Assembly (NCBI RefSeq): GCF_000522505.1
Contig: NZ_AZMV01000007.1
Location: 620,001-684,000 of the forward strand
Source of the DNA: Bifidobacterium moukalabense DSM 27321
GTDB taxonomy: Bacteria > Actinomycetota > Actinomycetes > Actinomycetales > Bifidobacteriaceae
DNA length: 64,000 nucleotides
Reading direction: 5' to 3'
This document shows positions 56,395 to 64,000 of the stretch, one piece after another. The notes under the pieces were generated by a model. That model did no database searches. It worked only from the letters and a program-made list of their open reading frames with translations, and was not told where the DNA came from. The stretch's first letter is position 1; every line of letters starts with the position of its first letter. A program made the translations under genes and the position numbers.

Positions 56395-57741
56395 ATGGGT
56401 CTGTGGGATATCGATAAGATTCCGTACGTCGGTCGCGAGAAGGGACCGCAGGAAGGTCTGGCTTTCCATTACTACGACGCCGATAAGGTCGTCGCCGGCA
56501 AGAAGATGAAGGACTGGCTGCGCTTCGGCGTCGCCTGGTGGCACACCTTCGATCAGGAGCTCGTCGATCCGTTCGGCACCGGCACCTCCCAGCGTCCGTG
56601 GTACGGCAAGTATTCCAACGCCATGGATCAGTCCCTGGCCAAGGTCGACTACGCCTTCGAGTTCTTCCAGAAGCTCGGCGTCGAATACTTCTGCTTCCAC
56701 GATCGCGACATCGCTCCGGAAGGCGACACCCTGCGTGAGACCGACGCCAACCTCGACAAGATCGTCGACAAGATCGAGGAGAACATGAAGTCCACCGGCG
56801 TCAAGCTGCTGTGGAACACCTCCTCCCTGTTCACCAACCCGCGCTTCGTTTCCGGCGCCTCCACCTCCCCGTTCGCCGACATCTACGCATACTCCGGCGG
56901 TCAGCTGAAGCACTCCCTCGAGATCGCCAAGCGTCTGGGCGCTGAGAACTACGTGTTCTGGGGCGGCCGCGAAGGCTATGAGAACCTGTGGAACACCCAG
57001 ATGAAGCGCGAGCAGGAGCACATGGCCAAGTTCTTCCACATGTGCCACGAGTACGCTCAGGAAATCGGTCTGGACGCCCAGTTCCTGATCGAGCCAAAGG
57101 CCAAGGAACCGACGATGCACCAGTATGACTTCGATGCATCCACCGCCATCGCTTTCCTGAAGACCTATGACATCGACTTCATGAAGCTGAACTTGGAAGG
57201 CAACCACGCCAACCTGGCCGGCCACACCTACCAGCATGAGATACGCACCGCCCGCGAAGCCGGCGTGCTCGGCTCCCTCGATGCCAACCAGGGTGACAAG
57301 CTCATCGGTTGGGATATGGATGAGTTCCCGACCGACCTGTATGAGACCTCCACCGTGATGTGGGAAGTCCTCGCCGCCGGCCAGATCGGCCCTCACGGTG
57401 GCCTGAACTTCGACGCCAAGCCGCGTCGTACCTCCTTCTATGCCGAGGATCTGTTCCGTTCCCACATCGCCGGCATGGACTCCTTCGCCGCAGGCCTCCT
57501 GGTCGCGGCCAAGATGCACGAGGACAAGTTCATCGAGAACCTGCAGGCCGAGCGTTACAGCTCCTACGATTCCGGCATCGGCGCGACCATCGAGGATGGC
57601 ACCGCGACCCTGGCCTCCCTCGAAGAGTACGCTCTGGACATCCCGCAGGCCAAGCTCATCGAGGCCACCAAGTCCGATCACCTCGAGTCCGTCAAGGCCA
57701 CGATCAACAACTACATGGTCGAGGCTCTGGCCGAGGCCTGA
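56395..57741 (+). CDS. xylA: Xylose isomerase
   Basis: 448 residues, class II xylose isomerase. [12 protein letters not shown] holds the catalytic His/Asp, [14 protein letters not shown] and [16 protein letters not shown] carry metal ligands, and [14 protein letters not shown] and GGLNFDAK complete the site. It turns xylose into xylulose. AAAGGAG precedes the ATG. It is followed by a GH43 gene and a LacI-controlled importer, so the locus handles xylose-containing oligosaccharides. Confidence 0.97.
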   Translation: MGLWDIDKIPYVGREKGPQEGLAFHYYDADKVVAGKKMKDWLRFGVAWWHTFDQELVDPFGTGTSQRPWYGKYSNAMDQSLAKVDYAFEFFQKLGVEYFCFHDRDIAPEGDTLRETDANLDKIVDKIEENMKSTGVKLLWNTSSLFTNPRFVSGASTSPFADIYAYSGGQLKHSLEIAKRLGAENYVFWGGREGYENLWNTQMKREQEHMAKFFHMCHEYAQEIGLDAQFLIEPKAKEPTMHQYDFDASTAIAFLKTYDIDFMKLNLEGNHANLAGHTYQHEIRTAREAGVLGSLDANQGDKLIGWDMDEFPTDLYETSTVMWEVLAAGQIGPHGGLNFDAKPRRTSFYAEDLFRSHIAGMDSFAAGLLVAAKMHEDKFIENLQAERYSSYDSGIGATIEDGTATLASLEEYALDIPQAKLIEATKSDHLESVKATINNYMVEALAEA

Positions 57742-57890
57742 GTCGAAGATCCGGATTCGTCCGAACTCGATTCATCACTGAATCGCACAGTCCGGCCCGA
57801 CTGCAACAGGGTCATATTCGGTGGACCGGGGCCTTACGTGCCCCGGTTCCCGCCTATCTTTTTCCTTCCTGATACTCCTTCCAAGAAGGT

Positions 57891-57920
57891 CGCCTGCGGG
57901 ACTGCATTGGCCCGCAGGCG
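57891..57920 (+). terminator. Terminator of xylA
   Basis: CGCCTGCGGG (57891-57900) pairs with CCCGCAGGCG (57911-57920), then ATTTTCC. Confidence 0.8.
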
Positions 57921-57943
57921 ATTTTCCGTTTTGAGAATCAATC

Positions 57944-57971
57944 CGAAATTTTCGATTCTCTGCCATATGAT
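57944..57971 (+). promoter_or_regulatory. Operator CGAAATTTTCG and -10 box of GH43
   Basis: CGAAATTTTCG (57944-57954) is the T-centred form of the operator found around the second lacI gene. It is nested in GAGAATC/GATTCTC arms (57933-57939, 57954-57960). TATGAT (57966-57971) is a likely -10 box, so the operator covers the -35 region. Confidence 0.6.
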
Positions 57972-57996
57972 CCGTTTGTCCGCAAAGGTGCGAACC

Positions 57997-59715
57997 ATGA
58001 CGATTGCAACAACAACTATCACCAATCCAATTCTCAGCGGCATGTATCCCGATCCGAGTTGGATCTGGGACGATCTGCGTCAGCAGGTCGTGTTGGTCAA
58101 TTCCTCATTCGAACTTGTTCCTGGTCTGCCGATTCATGTGTCGGAAGATCTTTCCCATTGGAATCATGCGGCTGATGCCATCGACTCCGATATGGCCCGG
58201 CGTCTGCTGATTCCGTTTGTTGAGGATTCGGGTGGAATCTATGCGCCGACATTACGTAGGATGGCCGGTAAGTATGTCATCGCCTGCACGGTGGCTCGTG
58301 TTGATATGGCCAAGGCGGTTGCGGCAGGCTGCAGTCAAGAGGAACTGGATGATGTGGCACGGTCCGATGGCAATTTCGTCATCGAAGCCGACAGGATTGA
58401 GGGGCCGTGGCGTGGTCCGTTCTGGATTTCCGGTGCGGAAGGCATCGATCCGGATGTGTTCGAGGACCGGGACGGCAGCGTGTATTGGACGCAAACCAGA
58501 CCTGCCGTTCATCCGCAATGGGAAGGCCAAACTGAAATCTGGACCCAACGCATCGATCCGGAATCCTGGTCTTTGATTGAGGACGGCGCGCCAGCGGGTC
58601 GGGGAAAAACGGTTATCTGGCGTGGGTATGGTATGGAAGCGGTATGGGCCGAGGGCCCGCATCTGTACCGTATCGGTGATTATGTGTATCTGCTGACGGC
58701 TGAGGGTGGGACGAGCTTCGAGCATAGTGAGATGGCCATGCGGATTCATGCGCCGCGGACCCTTGCTGAAGCGTTTGCCGAGTATGAGTGCACCGCCGTC
58801 GAATCAGGGGAAAGAATATCGCAGGTGCGAGAAGGCGAACGTTGCTACTTGGGCAATGCGATTCGCGCGTTTCATGCCGATAGGAAGAATCCGATACTCA
58901 CGCACCGTCATTTGGGTATGTCCGAACCGGTGCAATGCGTCGGTCACGCGGACCTGATGCACCACCCGCGATTCGGTTGGTGGATGGTGTGCCTTGGCGT
59001 GCGTGAGATCGCGGGTGGAGCTCCGGGTGAGCTGTTGAGTTACTTGGGTAGGGAGAGTTTCGTTACTCCTATGCGATGGGAGCATGAACCTGCTGGTTGG
59101 AAGTTGCGGGGGATCGAGACACCGATCTTGACGGAAGATGACCCGGGCTGGCCGATGGCTGGCGCAGACATCGGGCGCCTGCCCGACTCGATCACGATGG
59201 AATTGCGCGAGGAGGGGCGTGCCCATATGGTGGCGCATGTCGGGCGGACTGCCGCTGAGTCGAAGGCCATGCTGCTGGATGTCCGGCAAAACGTTTCGGA
59301 TGTGGTCTTCGTTCGTGACGGGCAGGCCGTGCGATATCAGAGGATCTCGCAATTGCCATGCCTGATGCCGCTGCCGGGGTCCGGCTCCCTGATAATCCGT
59401 CAGAATTCCGCCAATTATGCGACATTCACGTTGACGGATACTGCTGTGCAGTCTTCGCTTCATGCCGGTGGCGGGCGGATCGTTTGCTCTCGAATTGGAC
59501 TGTCGGATGTCCTGCCATCTCGCGTTATGGTCCGTTTTGGGGACAATCGTCTTATGGTCATTGTGGCGAAAGACGTACGATCGGTTGGTCTCGGCTCTTC
59601 CTTTGACGACGGTTTTGCGGACGATGATCGGATTCTGGCCGAATTCGATGCGCGGTTCCTGAGCACGGAATGGGCTGGCGGTTTTGTCGGTTGCTTGGCG
59701 GGACTGTCCGACTAG
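57997..59715 (+). CDS. Glycoside hydrolase family 43 (beta-xylosidase / alpha-L-arabinofuranosidase)
   Basis: 572 residues, no signal peptide, intracellular. Five-bladed propeller with catalytic Asp19 in YPDPSW, Asp151 in EGIDPDVFEDRDG and Glu219 in WAEGPHLYRIGDYVYLL; residues from about 330 form a beta-sandwich. It removes xylose or arabinose from imported arabinoxylo-oligosaccharides. ATG 57997 with AAAGG; it has its own promoter and operator after xylA. It is convergent with the lacI gene. Confidence 0.92.
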   Translation: MTIATTTITNPILSGMYPDPSWIWDDLRQQVVLVNSSFELVPGLPIHVSEDLSHWNHAADAIDSDMARRLLIPFVEDSGGIYAPTLRRMAGKYVIACTVARVDMAKAVAAGCSQEELDDVARSDGNFVIEADRIEGPWRGPFWISGAEGIDPDVFEDRDGSVYWTQTRPAVHPQWEGQTEIWTQRIDPESWSLIEDGAPAGRGKTVIWRGYGMEAVWAEGPHLYRIGDYVYLLTAEGGTSFEHSEMAMRIHAPRTLAEAFAEYECTAVESGERISQVREGERCYLGNAIRAFHADRKNPILTHRHLGMSEPVQCVGHADLMHHPRFGWWMVCLGVREIAGGAPGELLSYLGRESFVTPMRWEHEPAGWKLRGIETPILTEDDPGWPMAGADIGRLPDSITMELREEGRAHMVAHVGRTAAESKAMLLDVRQNVSDVVFVRDGQAVRYQRISQLPCLMPLPGSGSLIIRQNSANYATFTLTDTAVQSSLHAGGGRIVCSRIGLSDVLPSRVMVRFGDNRLMVIVAKDVRSVGLGSSFDDGFADDDRILAEFDARFLSTEWAGGFVGCLAGLSD

Positions 59716-59764
59716 GCCGGATCCCGTATATGCGGGACTGTGCGGGCCGACCGTTTCGTCCCGA

Positions 59765-60796
59765 TTATTCGTCCAGCTGCTGCGTGCTGTTACGTACCAC
59801 CAGCGACGTGGGCATGATGACGTGTGGTTGCAGTACGTCATCAGTGGTCAGTGCTTCGACGAGCATGCGCACCGAGGCACGAGCCATGTCCTGCAGAGGC
59901 TGCTTAACAGTGGTCAATGCGGGTCCTAGGAACGATGCAGTCTGTACATCGTCGAATCCGACGACCGACAGGTCCTCCGGGATGCGCAGTCCAAGCTGCC
60001 TGGCCGCTTCGTACACGCCCATCGCCTGCAGGTCACTGCCGGCGAAGATGGCGGTTGGCCTGTGCGGGTTTTCCAACAATGAGATGGCCTGTGCATAGCC
60101 ACCTGGGGTGGTGAAGTCGCCTTCGGTGATGAGTTCGGGGTCGGCTGGAATGCCGTGTTCCGCGAGGGCGGACGTGTATCCGTCGAGACGCGCCTTGGAG
60201 CACATCATTTCCTCCGGGCCGGTGATGATGCCGATGCGTTTGTGCCCGAGGGCGAGCAGATGTCGTGTTGCGATCACGCCGCCGGTCCAATTGTCCGCCT
60301 GTACGGACAGTGTGGCAGGATCCGGATCTCCGAATGGGTCGAACAGCACGAAGGGGATGCCTCGGGAATGCAGTTTGTTCTGTTCGATGCGGGTCAGGTT
60401 GGAGAAAACGAGGATGGCGCCGGCGATTTGTCTGCGTAGCATGTTGTCTATCCAGGTCGAGTCGGGGTGCTGACGATCGCCGCCTTCCGTGGTGATGACG
60501 CTCAGGTCATGCAGTTTGGCCTCCCGGATGGCGCCGCGCATGACCTCCAAGGCCCAAACGTTATCGAAGTCCTGGAATACGATTTCGATGAGTTTCTGTT
60601 TTTTGCCGGTTGTCGCCTTGCGTGAATAACCGTATTTTCTGAGGACGGTGTTGATGGCCTGTCTGGTTTCCTCGGAGACGTCCGCACGTCCGTTGAGCGC
60701 CTTGGATACCGTGGCCAGGGAATAGCCGGTTTCCCTGGCGATGTCGGCCAGCCTGATGGATGACTTCTTGGTTTGTCTGCGTGTTCCTGCGGCCAT
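59765..60796 (-). CDS. LacI-family repressor of the xylan-type oligosaccharide locus
   Basis: 343 residues. HTH RLADIARETGYSLATVSKALNGRADVS, and an effector domain ending LGLRIPEDLSVVGFDDVQ. ATG 60796 is chosen because AAAGGGG lies before it; an upstream in-frame ATG lacks such a site. TATTAT (60822-60817) with a -35 region overlapped by an operator at 60837 suggests self-repression. Divergent from the ABC importer genes. Confidence 0.92.
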   Translation of the reverse strand: MAAGTRRQTKKSSIRLADIARETGYSLATVSKALNGRADVSEETRQAINTVLRKYGYSRKATTGKKQKLIEIVFQDFDNVWALEVMRGAIREAKLHDLSVITTEGGDRQHPDSTWIDNMLRRQIAGAILVFSNLTRIEQNKLHSRGIPFVLFDPFGDPDPATLSVQADNWTGGVIATRHLLALGHKRIGIITGPEEMMCSKARLDGYTSALAEHGIPADPELITEGDFTTPGGYAQAISLLENPHRPTAIFAGSDLQAMGVYEAARQLGLRIPEDLSVVGFDDVQTASFLGPALTTVKQPLQDMARASVRMLVEALTTDDVLQPHVIMPTSLVVRNSTQQLDE

Positions 60797-60836
60797 GTGA
60801 GCCCCTTTCATTTTCCATAATACGTGAAGATACTTA

Positions 60837-61003
60837 CGAAACTTTCGGTTTTTGATTTTCGAAACTTTCGAAAAGTGGATAAGACTTAAAAATGCTGAAA
60901 AATCAACGAAACTAATTTAGTTAGTTGGTTTAATGAAAAACTTGACTCTCAATATTCTCATCGTCTATTGTAAGCTTACAACGAAAACGAAACGAAAGTT
61001 TCG
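60837..61003. promoter_or_regulatory. Three CGAAA-N-TTTCG operators and the ABC-importer promoter
   Basis: CGAAACTTTCG at 60837-60847 and 60860-60870 (the second extended to a perfect 19-nt palindrome, TTTTCGAAACTTTCGAAAA) and CGAAAGTTTCG at 60993-61003. TTGACT (60942-60947), 18 bp, TATTGT (60966-60971) is the importer promoter; the third operator lies just after its start point. The first overlaps the -35 region of lacI. The 355-bp gap 60797-61151 holds no gene. Confidence 0.8.
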
Positions 61004-61151
61004 GATAGGAATCAAAGACTGATTCCCCAATGCTCGGACAAGATGGCAATGAAGTCGCGAAGGCGCGCTCCCGAACGTTTCATGTTGCCGGATCGTTCGT
61101 TTCGAAGTTGTCATCATTTCGCCGATGATGAGTGAAAACAAGGAGAAGATA

Positions 61152-62426
61152 ATGAAGTTCAAGACCATTGCAGCTGCAACGCTTGCCATGGCCACCGTGG
61201 TGGGCATGTGTGCTTGCGGTTCCAGCAACAGCGCCAAGGACGAGAACACCATCACTTTTTGGCATAATGCCACTGCGGGCACAGGCAAGCAGTACTGGGA
61301 GGATATGGCTGCCGCCTTCGAGAAGAAGACCGGCGTCAAGGTTGAGATCCAGGCCATACAGAACGAGGACTTCGAAGGCAAGTTGACTACGGCCATGCAG
61401 GATCCGTCTTCCGGTCCGGATGTGTATATGGCCCTAGGCGGTGCCAAGACCAAGGATATGATCGATGCAGGCCAGACCATGGACCTGACGGACAAGATCA
61501 GTGATACGGTCAAAAACCAAATGGCATCCGCTCTGAAGTCTTTCACCTATGACGACAAGGTCTACGGTGTCCCGGTCACCGTTCAGCCGGGAGGCATCTG
61601 GTACTCCAAGGATTTGTTCGAACAGGCGGGAATTGACGAGGTGCCGACCACCTTCAGTGAGTTGAAGAGTGACATCAAGAAGTTACGCGATGCGGGCATC
61701 GAACCGATCGCTCTTGGAGGCAAGGATGCGTGGCCGGCCGGCCATTGGTACTACTGGCTCTCTCTGCGCGAATGCTCCACTGACGCCTATGCCAAGGGTG
61801 TCAATGAAAAGGACTTCTCCGATTCCTGCTGGACCAAAGCCGCGGAAGATCTTCAGGAGTTGCTGGATATGGACGCCTTTAATGAAGGTTTCCTGACCAC
61901 TACGGCACAGCAGGGCGCAAGCTCTTCCGCAGGTCTGCTCGCTAACCACAAAGCAGCCATGGAGCTTATGGGCACTTGGGAGCCTGGTGTGGTCAAGGAT
62001 CTGACCCCTGATAAGACGGCCATGGCCGACCTTGGATTCTTCGCCTTCCCGGATGTGGACGGAGGCAAAGGCGAGAAAGGCGCTCTGATGGGTGCCGCAA
62101 CCGGATTCTCCGTTAATCCCGAGGCTCCGCAGGCAGCTGTTGATTTCGTCAACTTCATGGCGGAGAAGGACAACCAGGAAGAATATGCCACTGCATTCAG
62201 CACTATTCCGGCATCTGAGGAGGCCATGGATTCCGTTACGGACGATAACCTCAAGCAGATTATCGAAGCCATGAGCAATTCCGACGATATGCAATTGTGG
62301 ATGGATACCGCGCTTGGCGGAAACATCGGCAACGCGCTCAACTCCGGTGTAGTGAACTTGCTCTCCGGTCAGGGCACGGCGGCCGACATCGTCAAGGCAA
62401 TGGAAGACGCGGCAGCCAAGGGCTGA
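61152..62426 (+). CDS. Sugar ABC transporter substrate-binding lipoprotein
   Basis: 424 residues. Lipoprotein signal peptide ending MCAC-GSS, then a family 1 solute-binding protein ([20 protein letters not shown]). It captures a sugar, probably an oligosaccharide of xylose and arabinose given the neighbours, and passes it to the two permeases. AAGGAGAAG precedes ATG 61152. No ATPase gene lies in the window; such importers in bifidobacteria usually share an MsmK-like ATPase encoded elsewhere. Confidence 0.93.
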   Translation: MKFKTIAAATLAMATVVGMCACGSSNSAKDENTITFWHNATAGTGKQYWEDMAAAFEKKTGVKVEIQAIQNEDFEGKLTTAMQDPSSGPDVYMALGGAKTKDMIDAGQTMDLTDKISDTVKNQMASALKSFTYDDKVYGVPVTVQPGGIWYSKDLFEQAGIDEVPTTFSELKSDIKKLRDAGIEPIALGGKDAWPAGHWYYWLSLRECSTDAYAKGVNEKDFSDSCWTKAAEDLQELLDMDAFNEGFLTTTAQQGASSSAGLLANHKAAMELMGTWEPGVVKDLTPDKTAMADLGFFAFPDVDGGKGEKGALMGAATGFSVNPEAPQAAVDFVNFMAEKDNQEEYATAFSTIPASEEAMDSVTDDNLKQIIEAMSNSDDMQLWMDTALGGNIGNALNSGVVNLLSGQGTAADIVKAMEDAAAKG

Positions 62427-62449
62427 TTGCAAGTATCGCACATACATCC

Positions 62450-62478
62450 AAGGCCGGATTGAAAGTTCGTCCGGCCTT
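62450..62478 (+). terminator. Intercistronic hairpin after the binding-protein gene
   Basis: AAGGCCGGA (62450-62458) pairs with TCCGGCCTT (62470-62478), with only a weak T-rich run (GTTGTTC). Probably reduces read-through so that the binding protein is made in excess over the permeases. Confidence 0.6.
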
Positions 62479-62515
62479 GTTGTTCACATAAAACAACTTG
62501 GTGGTGGAGATAATC

Positions 62516-63559
62516 ATGGCGACTCAAAACAATAATGGGGCAACCCCTCAGGCACGCAGAGTCAAAAGCATGTCTGACGGCAAAGCACGTCGCAATATCG
62601 AAATATTTATCCTATCGGCGCCCGCGATCCTGCTGTTTGCATGCTTCGTGATTCTGCCGATCATTCTTGGTGCATATTACGGCTTCTACCAGTGGAAGGG
62701 TTACGGGTCGCCATCCCAGACCGGTAAATTCGTCGGATTCCAGAACTATGTCACGGCATTGAAGGATCCTTCTTTCCAGGCGGCCATTTTGCACACGTTC
62801 GAAGTGGTGATCGGATCTCTGGTGATCCAGGCCCCTCTCGCCATCCTGTTCGCTTTGCTCCTCAACCAGAAGTTCAAGGGGCGCGGTCTGATTCGTACGC
62901 TCATCTTCGTACCATACGTTGTCTCCGAAGTGATTGTCGGCACCGGTTGGAGCCTGTTGTTGCAGAAGAAAGGCGCCATCAACGAGATCCTGGCAAATTT
63001 CGGCGTTGATGGCCCCGACTGGCTTGCCGATCCGAAAATCGCAATGTTCACTCTGCTGTTGCTCATCAGCTGGAAGTACATCGGTTTCGCTGTGATCCTC
63101 ATGCTTGCCGGCATGCAGTCCATTCCGGAAGAACTCTACGAGGCGGCTCGCGTTGATGGTGCCGGATTCTGGCAGATGCAAAAAAGTATTACCCTGCCAC
63201 TGCTCGCTCCGACTCTGCGCATCTGGGTGTTCCTGTCGGTAATTGGTTCGTTGCAGCTATTCGATTTGGTTTACATCGTATGGGGCAAGTACGTGTCCAC
63301 CACGGCAGGTGTGTCCACCATGGCCACCTATATGGTGCGCGAAGGCCGAGGAGCTGGCAATTATGGTTACGGTTCCGCCGTGGCTCTGATTATCTTCGTG
63401 ATCTCCTTGGTCATTGCCCTGACCTATCAAAAATACGTGCTCAATCGCGATCTGGACGGTGCCGTGACCGAGCAGAAGGAAGCCAAGAAGCGCACGGCGA
63501 AGCGTGCGAAGGAAGCACGGCGTCTCGAGGCCGCCGCAACAGCAAGTGAGGTGAAGTGA
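62516..63559 (+). CDS. Sugar ABC transporter permease (MalF type)
   Basis: 347 residues, six membrane segments. EELYEAARVDGAGFWQMQKSITLPLLAP is the EAA loop that contacts the ATPase. A Lys/Ala-rich cytoplasmic tail (KEAKKRTAKRAKEARRLEA) follows the last helix. GGAG places the start at ATG 62516. TGATG overlap with the next gene. Confidence 0.93.
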   Translation: MATQNNNGATPQARRVKSMSDGKARRNIEIFILSAPAILLFACFVILPIILGAYYGFYQWKGYGSPSQTGKFVGFQNYVTALKDPSFQAAILHTFEVVIGSLVIQAPLAILFALLLNQKFKGRGLIRTLIFVPYVVSEVIVGTGWSLLLQKKGAINEILANFGVDGPDWLADPKIAMFTLLLLISWKYIGFAVILMLAGMQSIPEELYEAARVDGAGFWQMQKSITLPLLAPTLRIWVFLSVIGSLQLFDLVYIVWGKYVSTTAGVSTMATYMVREGRGAGNYGYGSAVALIIFVISLVIALTYQKYVLNRDLDGAVTEQKEAKKRTAKRAKEARRLEAAATASEVK

Positions 63560-64000
63560 TGACTACCGCAAATATCGCAAAGCGTTCCGTCAAAAGCAAG
63601 TACACCGCGAAAAACGGCTATCATGTATCCTCCAAGACGCCATGGGGACATCCAATCGTATATTTCTTCTCGCTGGTATTGGTGGCCATCTGCGTCACTC
63701 CGGTGCTGTACATCATCTTCGGTGGCTTCCGTACCAACTCACAAATCACCAACCATCCGTCCGGTCTGCCCAATCCATGGGTGGTTGACAACTACGTCTC
63801 CGTATTCACCAGCGACATCTTCTGGACCGAACTGGGTAACTCCACCATCGTAGGTCTTGCCACCATGGTCGGTGTGGTCGTACTCGGCATCATGGTGAGC
63901 TTCGTCATCGCCAGATATAAGTTTCGTTATGCGCCGCTCATGTACGCGCTGTTCTCTGCGGGTCTGATGTTCCCGATGACCGTCGGCATTACGCCATTGT
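63559..64000 (+). CDS. Sugar ABC transporter permease (MalG type), 3' part outside window
   Basis: The first 147 codons are present. ATG 63559 overlaps the upstream stop (TGATG). The frame stays open to the window edge with a first helix (IVYFFSLVLVAICVTPVLYIIF), the usual GGFRTNSQI segment and the second helix group. It pairs with the preceding permease in one importer. Confidence 0.9.
   Translation, partial: MTTANIAKRSVKSKYTAKNGYHVSSKTPWGHPIVYFFSLVLVAICVTPVLYIIFGGFRTNSQITNHPSGLPNPWVVDNYVSVFTSDIFWTELGNSTIVGLATMVGVVVLGIMVSFVIARYKFRYAPLMYALFSAGLMFPMTVGITPL

Overview
The window is a gene-dense, high-GC stretch of chromosome from a Bifidobacterium-type actinobacterium. The evidence is the actinobacterial operon tilS-hpt-ftsH-folE-folP-folB/folK-DUF3180, the actinobacterial families DUF2530 and DUF4190, many genes with start codons placed for leaderless transcription, and a large share of LacI-controlled sugar uptake and hydrolase genes (GH3, GH43, xylA, GPH symporter, CUT1-type ABC importer, oleate hydratase). 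The species cannot be fixed from the sequence alone. There is no rRNA, CRISPR, prophage or insertion sequence. Six tRNA genes are present.

Layout: (1) 1-2751: the 5' part of a GH3 beta-glucosidase, tRNA-Pro and lysS. (2) 2752-7205: a visibly AT-richer island with a two-gene restriction-modification system (HNH endonuclease facing a fused m5C + m6A methyltransferase), closed by a second, 94%-identical copy of the last 175 bp of lysS. (3) 7420-11785: LacI regulator, GPH sugar symporter and two alpha/beta-hydrolase esterases. (4) 11950-24854: housekeeping and surface genes: menA-like prenyltransferase, gpmA, oleate hydratase, phoU and a divergent sensor-kinase gene separated by a five-unit PHO-box-like array, manA, serC, two secreted peptidoglycan hydrolases (CHAP and NlpC/P60), a stress protein and OsmC. 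(5) 25053-30687: thyA-folA-phosphatase, galE and trmB between two inverted tRNA clusters. (6) 31064-38746: fucO, two glycosyltransferases, an AI-2E-family permease and a two-gene ABC exporter. (7) 38784-47598: the dacB-tilS-hpt-ftsH-fol operon, ending in a FolB-FolK protein that carries an extra decayed FolK domain. (8) 47636-56171: tesB, ettA, a serine hydrolase, an AlbA_2 regulator, an amidohydrolase and metY. (9) 56395-64000: xylose isomerase, GH43, a second LacI regulator and the start of a sugar ABC importer.

How the genes fit together: regions 3 and 9 each look like a self-contained carbohydrate unit under its own LacI repressor. In region 3 two identical 10-bp palindromes lie exactly 95 bp apart, one in each divergent promoter. 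In region 9 an 11-bp palindrome of the form CGAAA-N-TTTCG occurs three times between the repressor and the ABC genes, once before GH43, and once more 30 kb away upstream of fucO. The folate genes (thyA, folA, folE, folP, folB/K) make a nearly complete dihydrofolate-to-thymidylate route within one window. The phosphate-control pair phoU/sensor kinase has intact ATP-binding motifs but the kinase lacks the phospho-accepting histidine.

The observations most worth pursuing are the restriction-modification island with its duplicated lysS end, the His-less kinase next to a PHO-box array, the FolK pseudo-domain, the distant CGAAA-N-TTTCG operator, and the inverted tRNA clusters. All identities and mismatch counts given here were made by eye.
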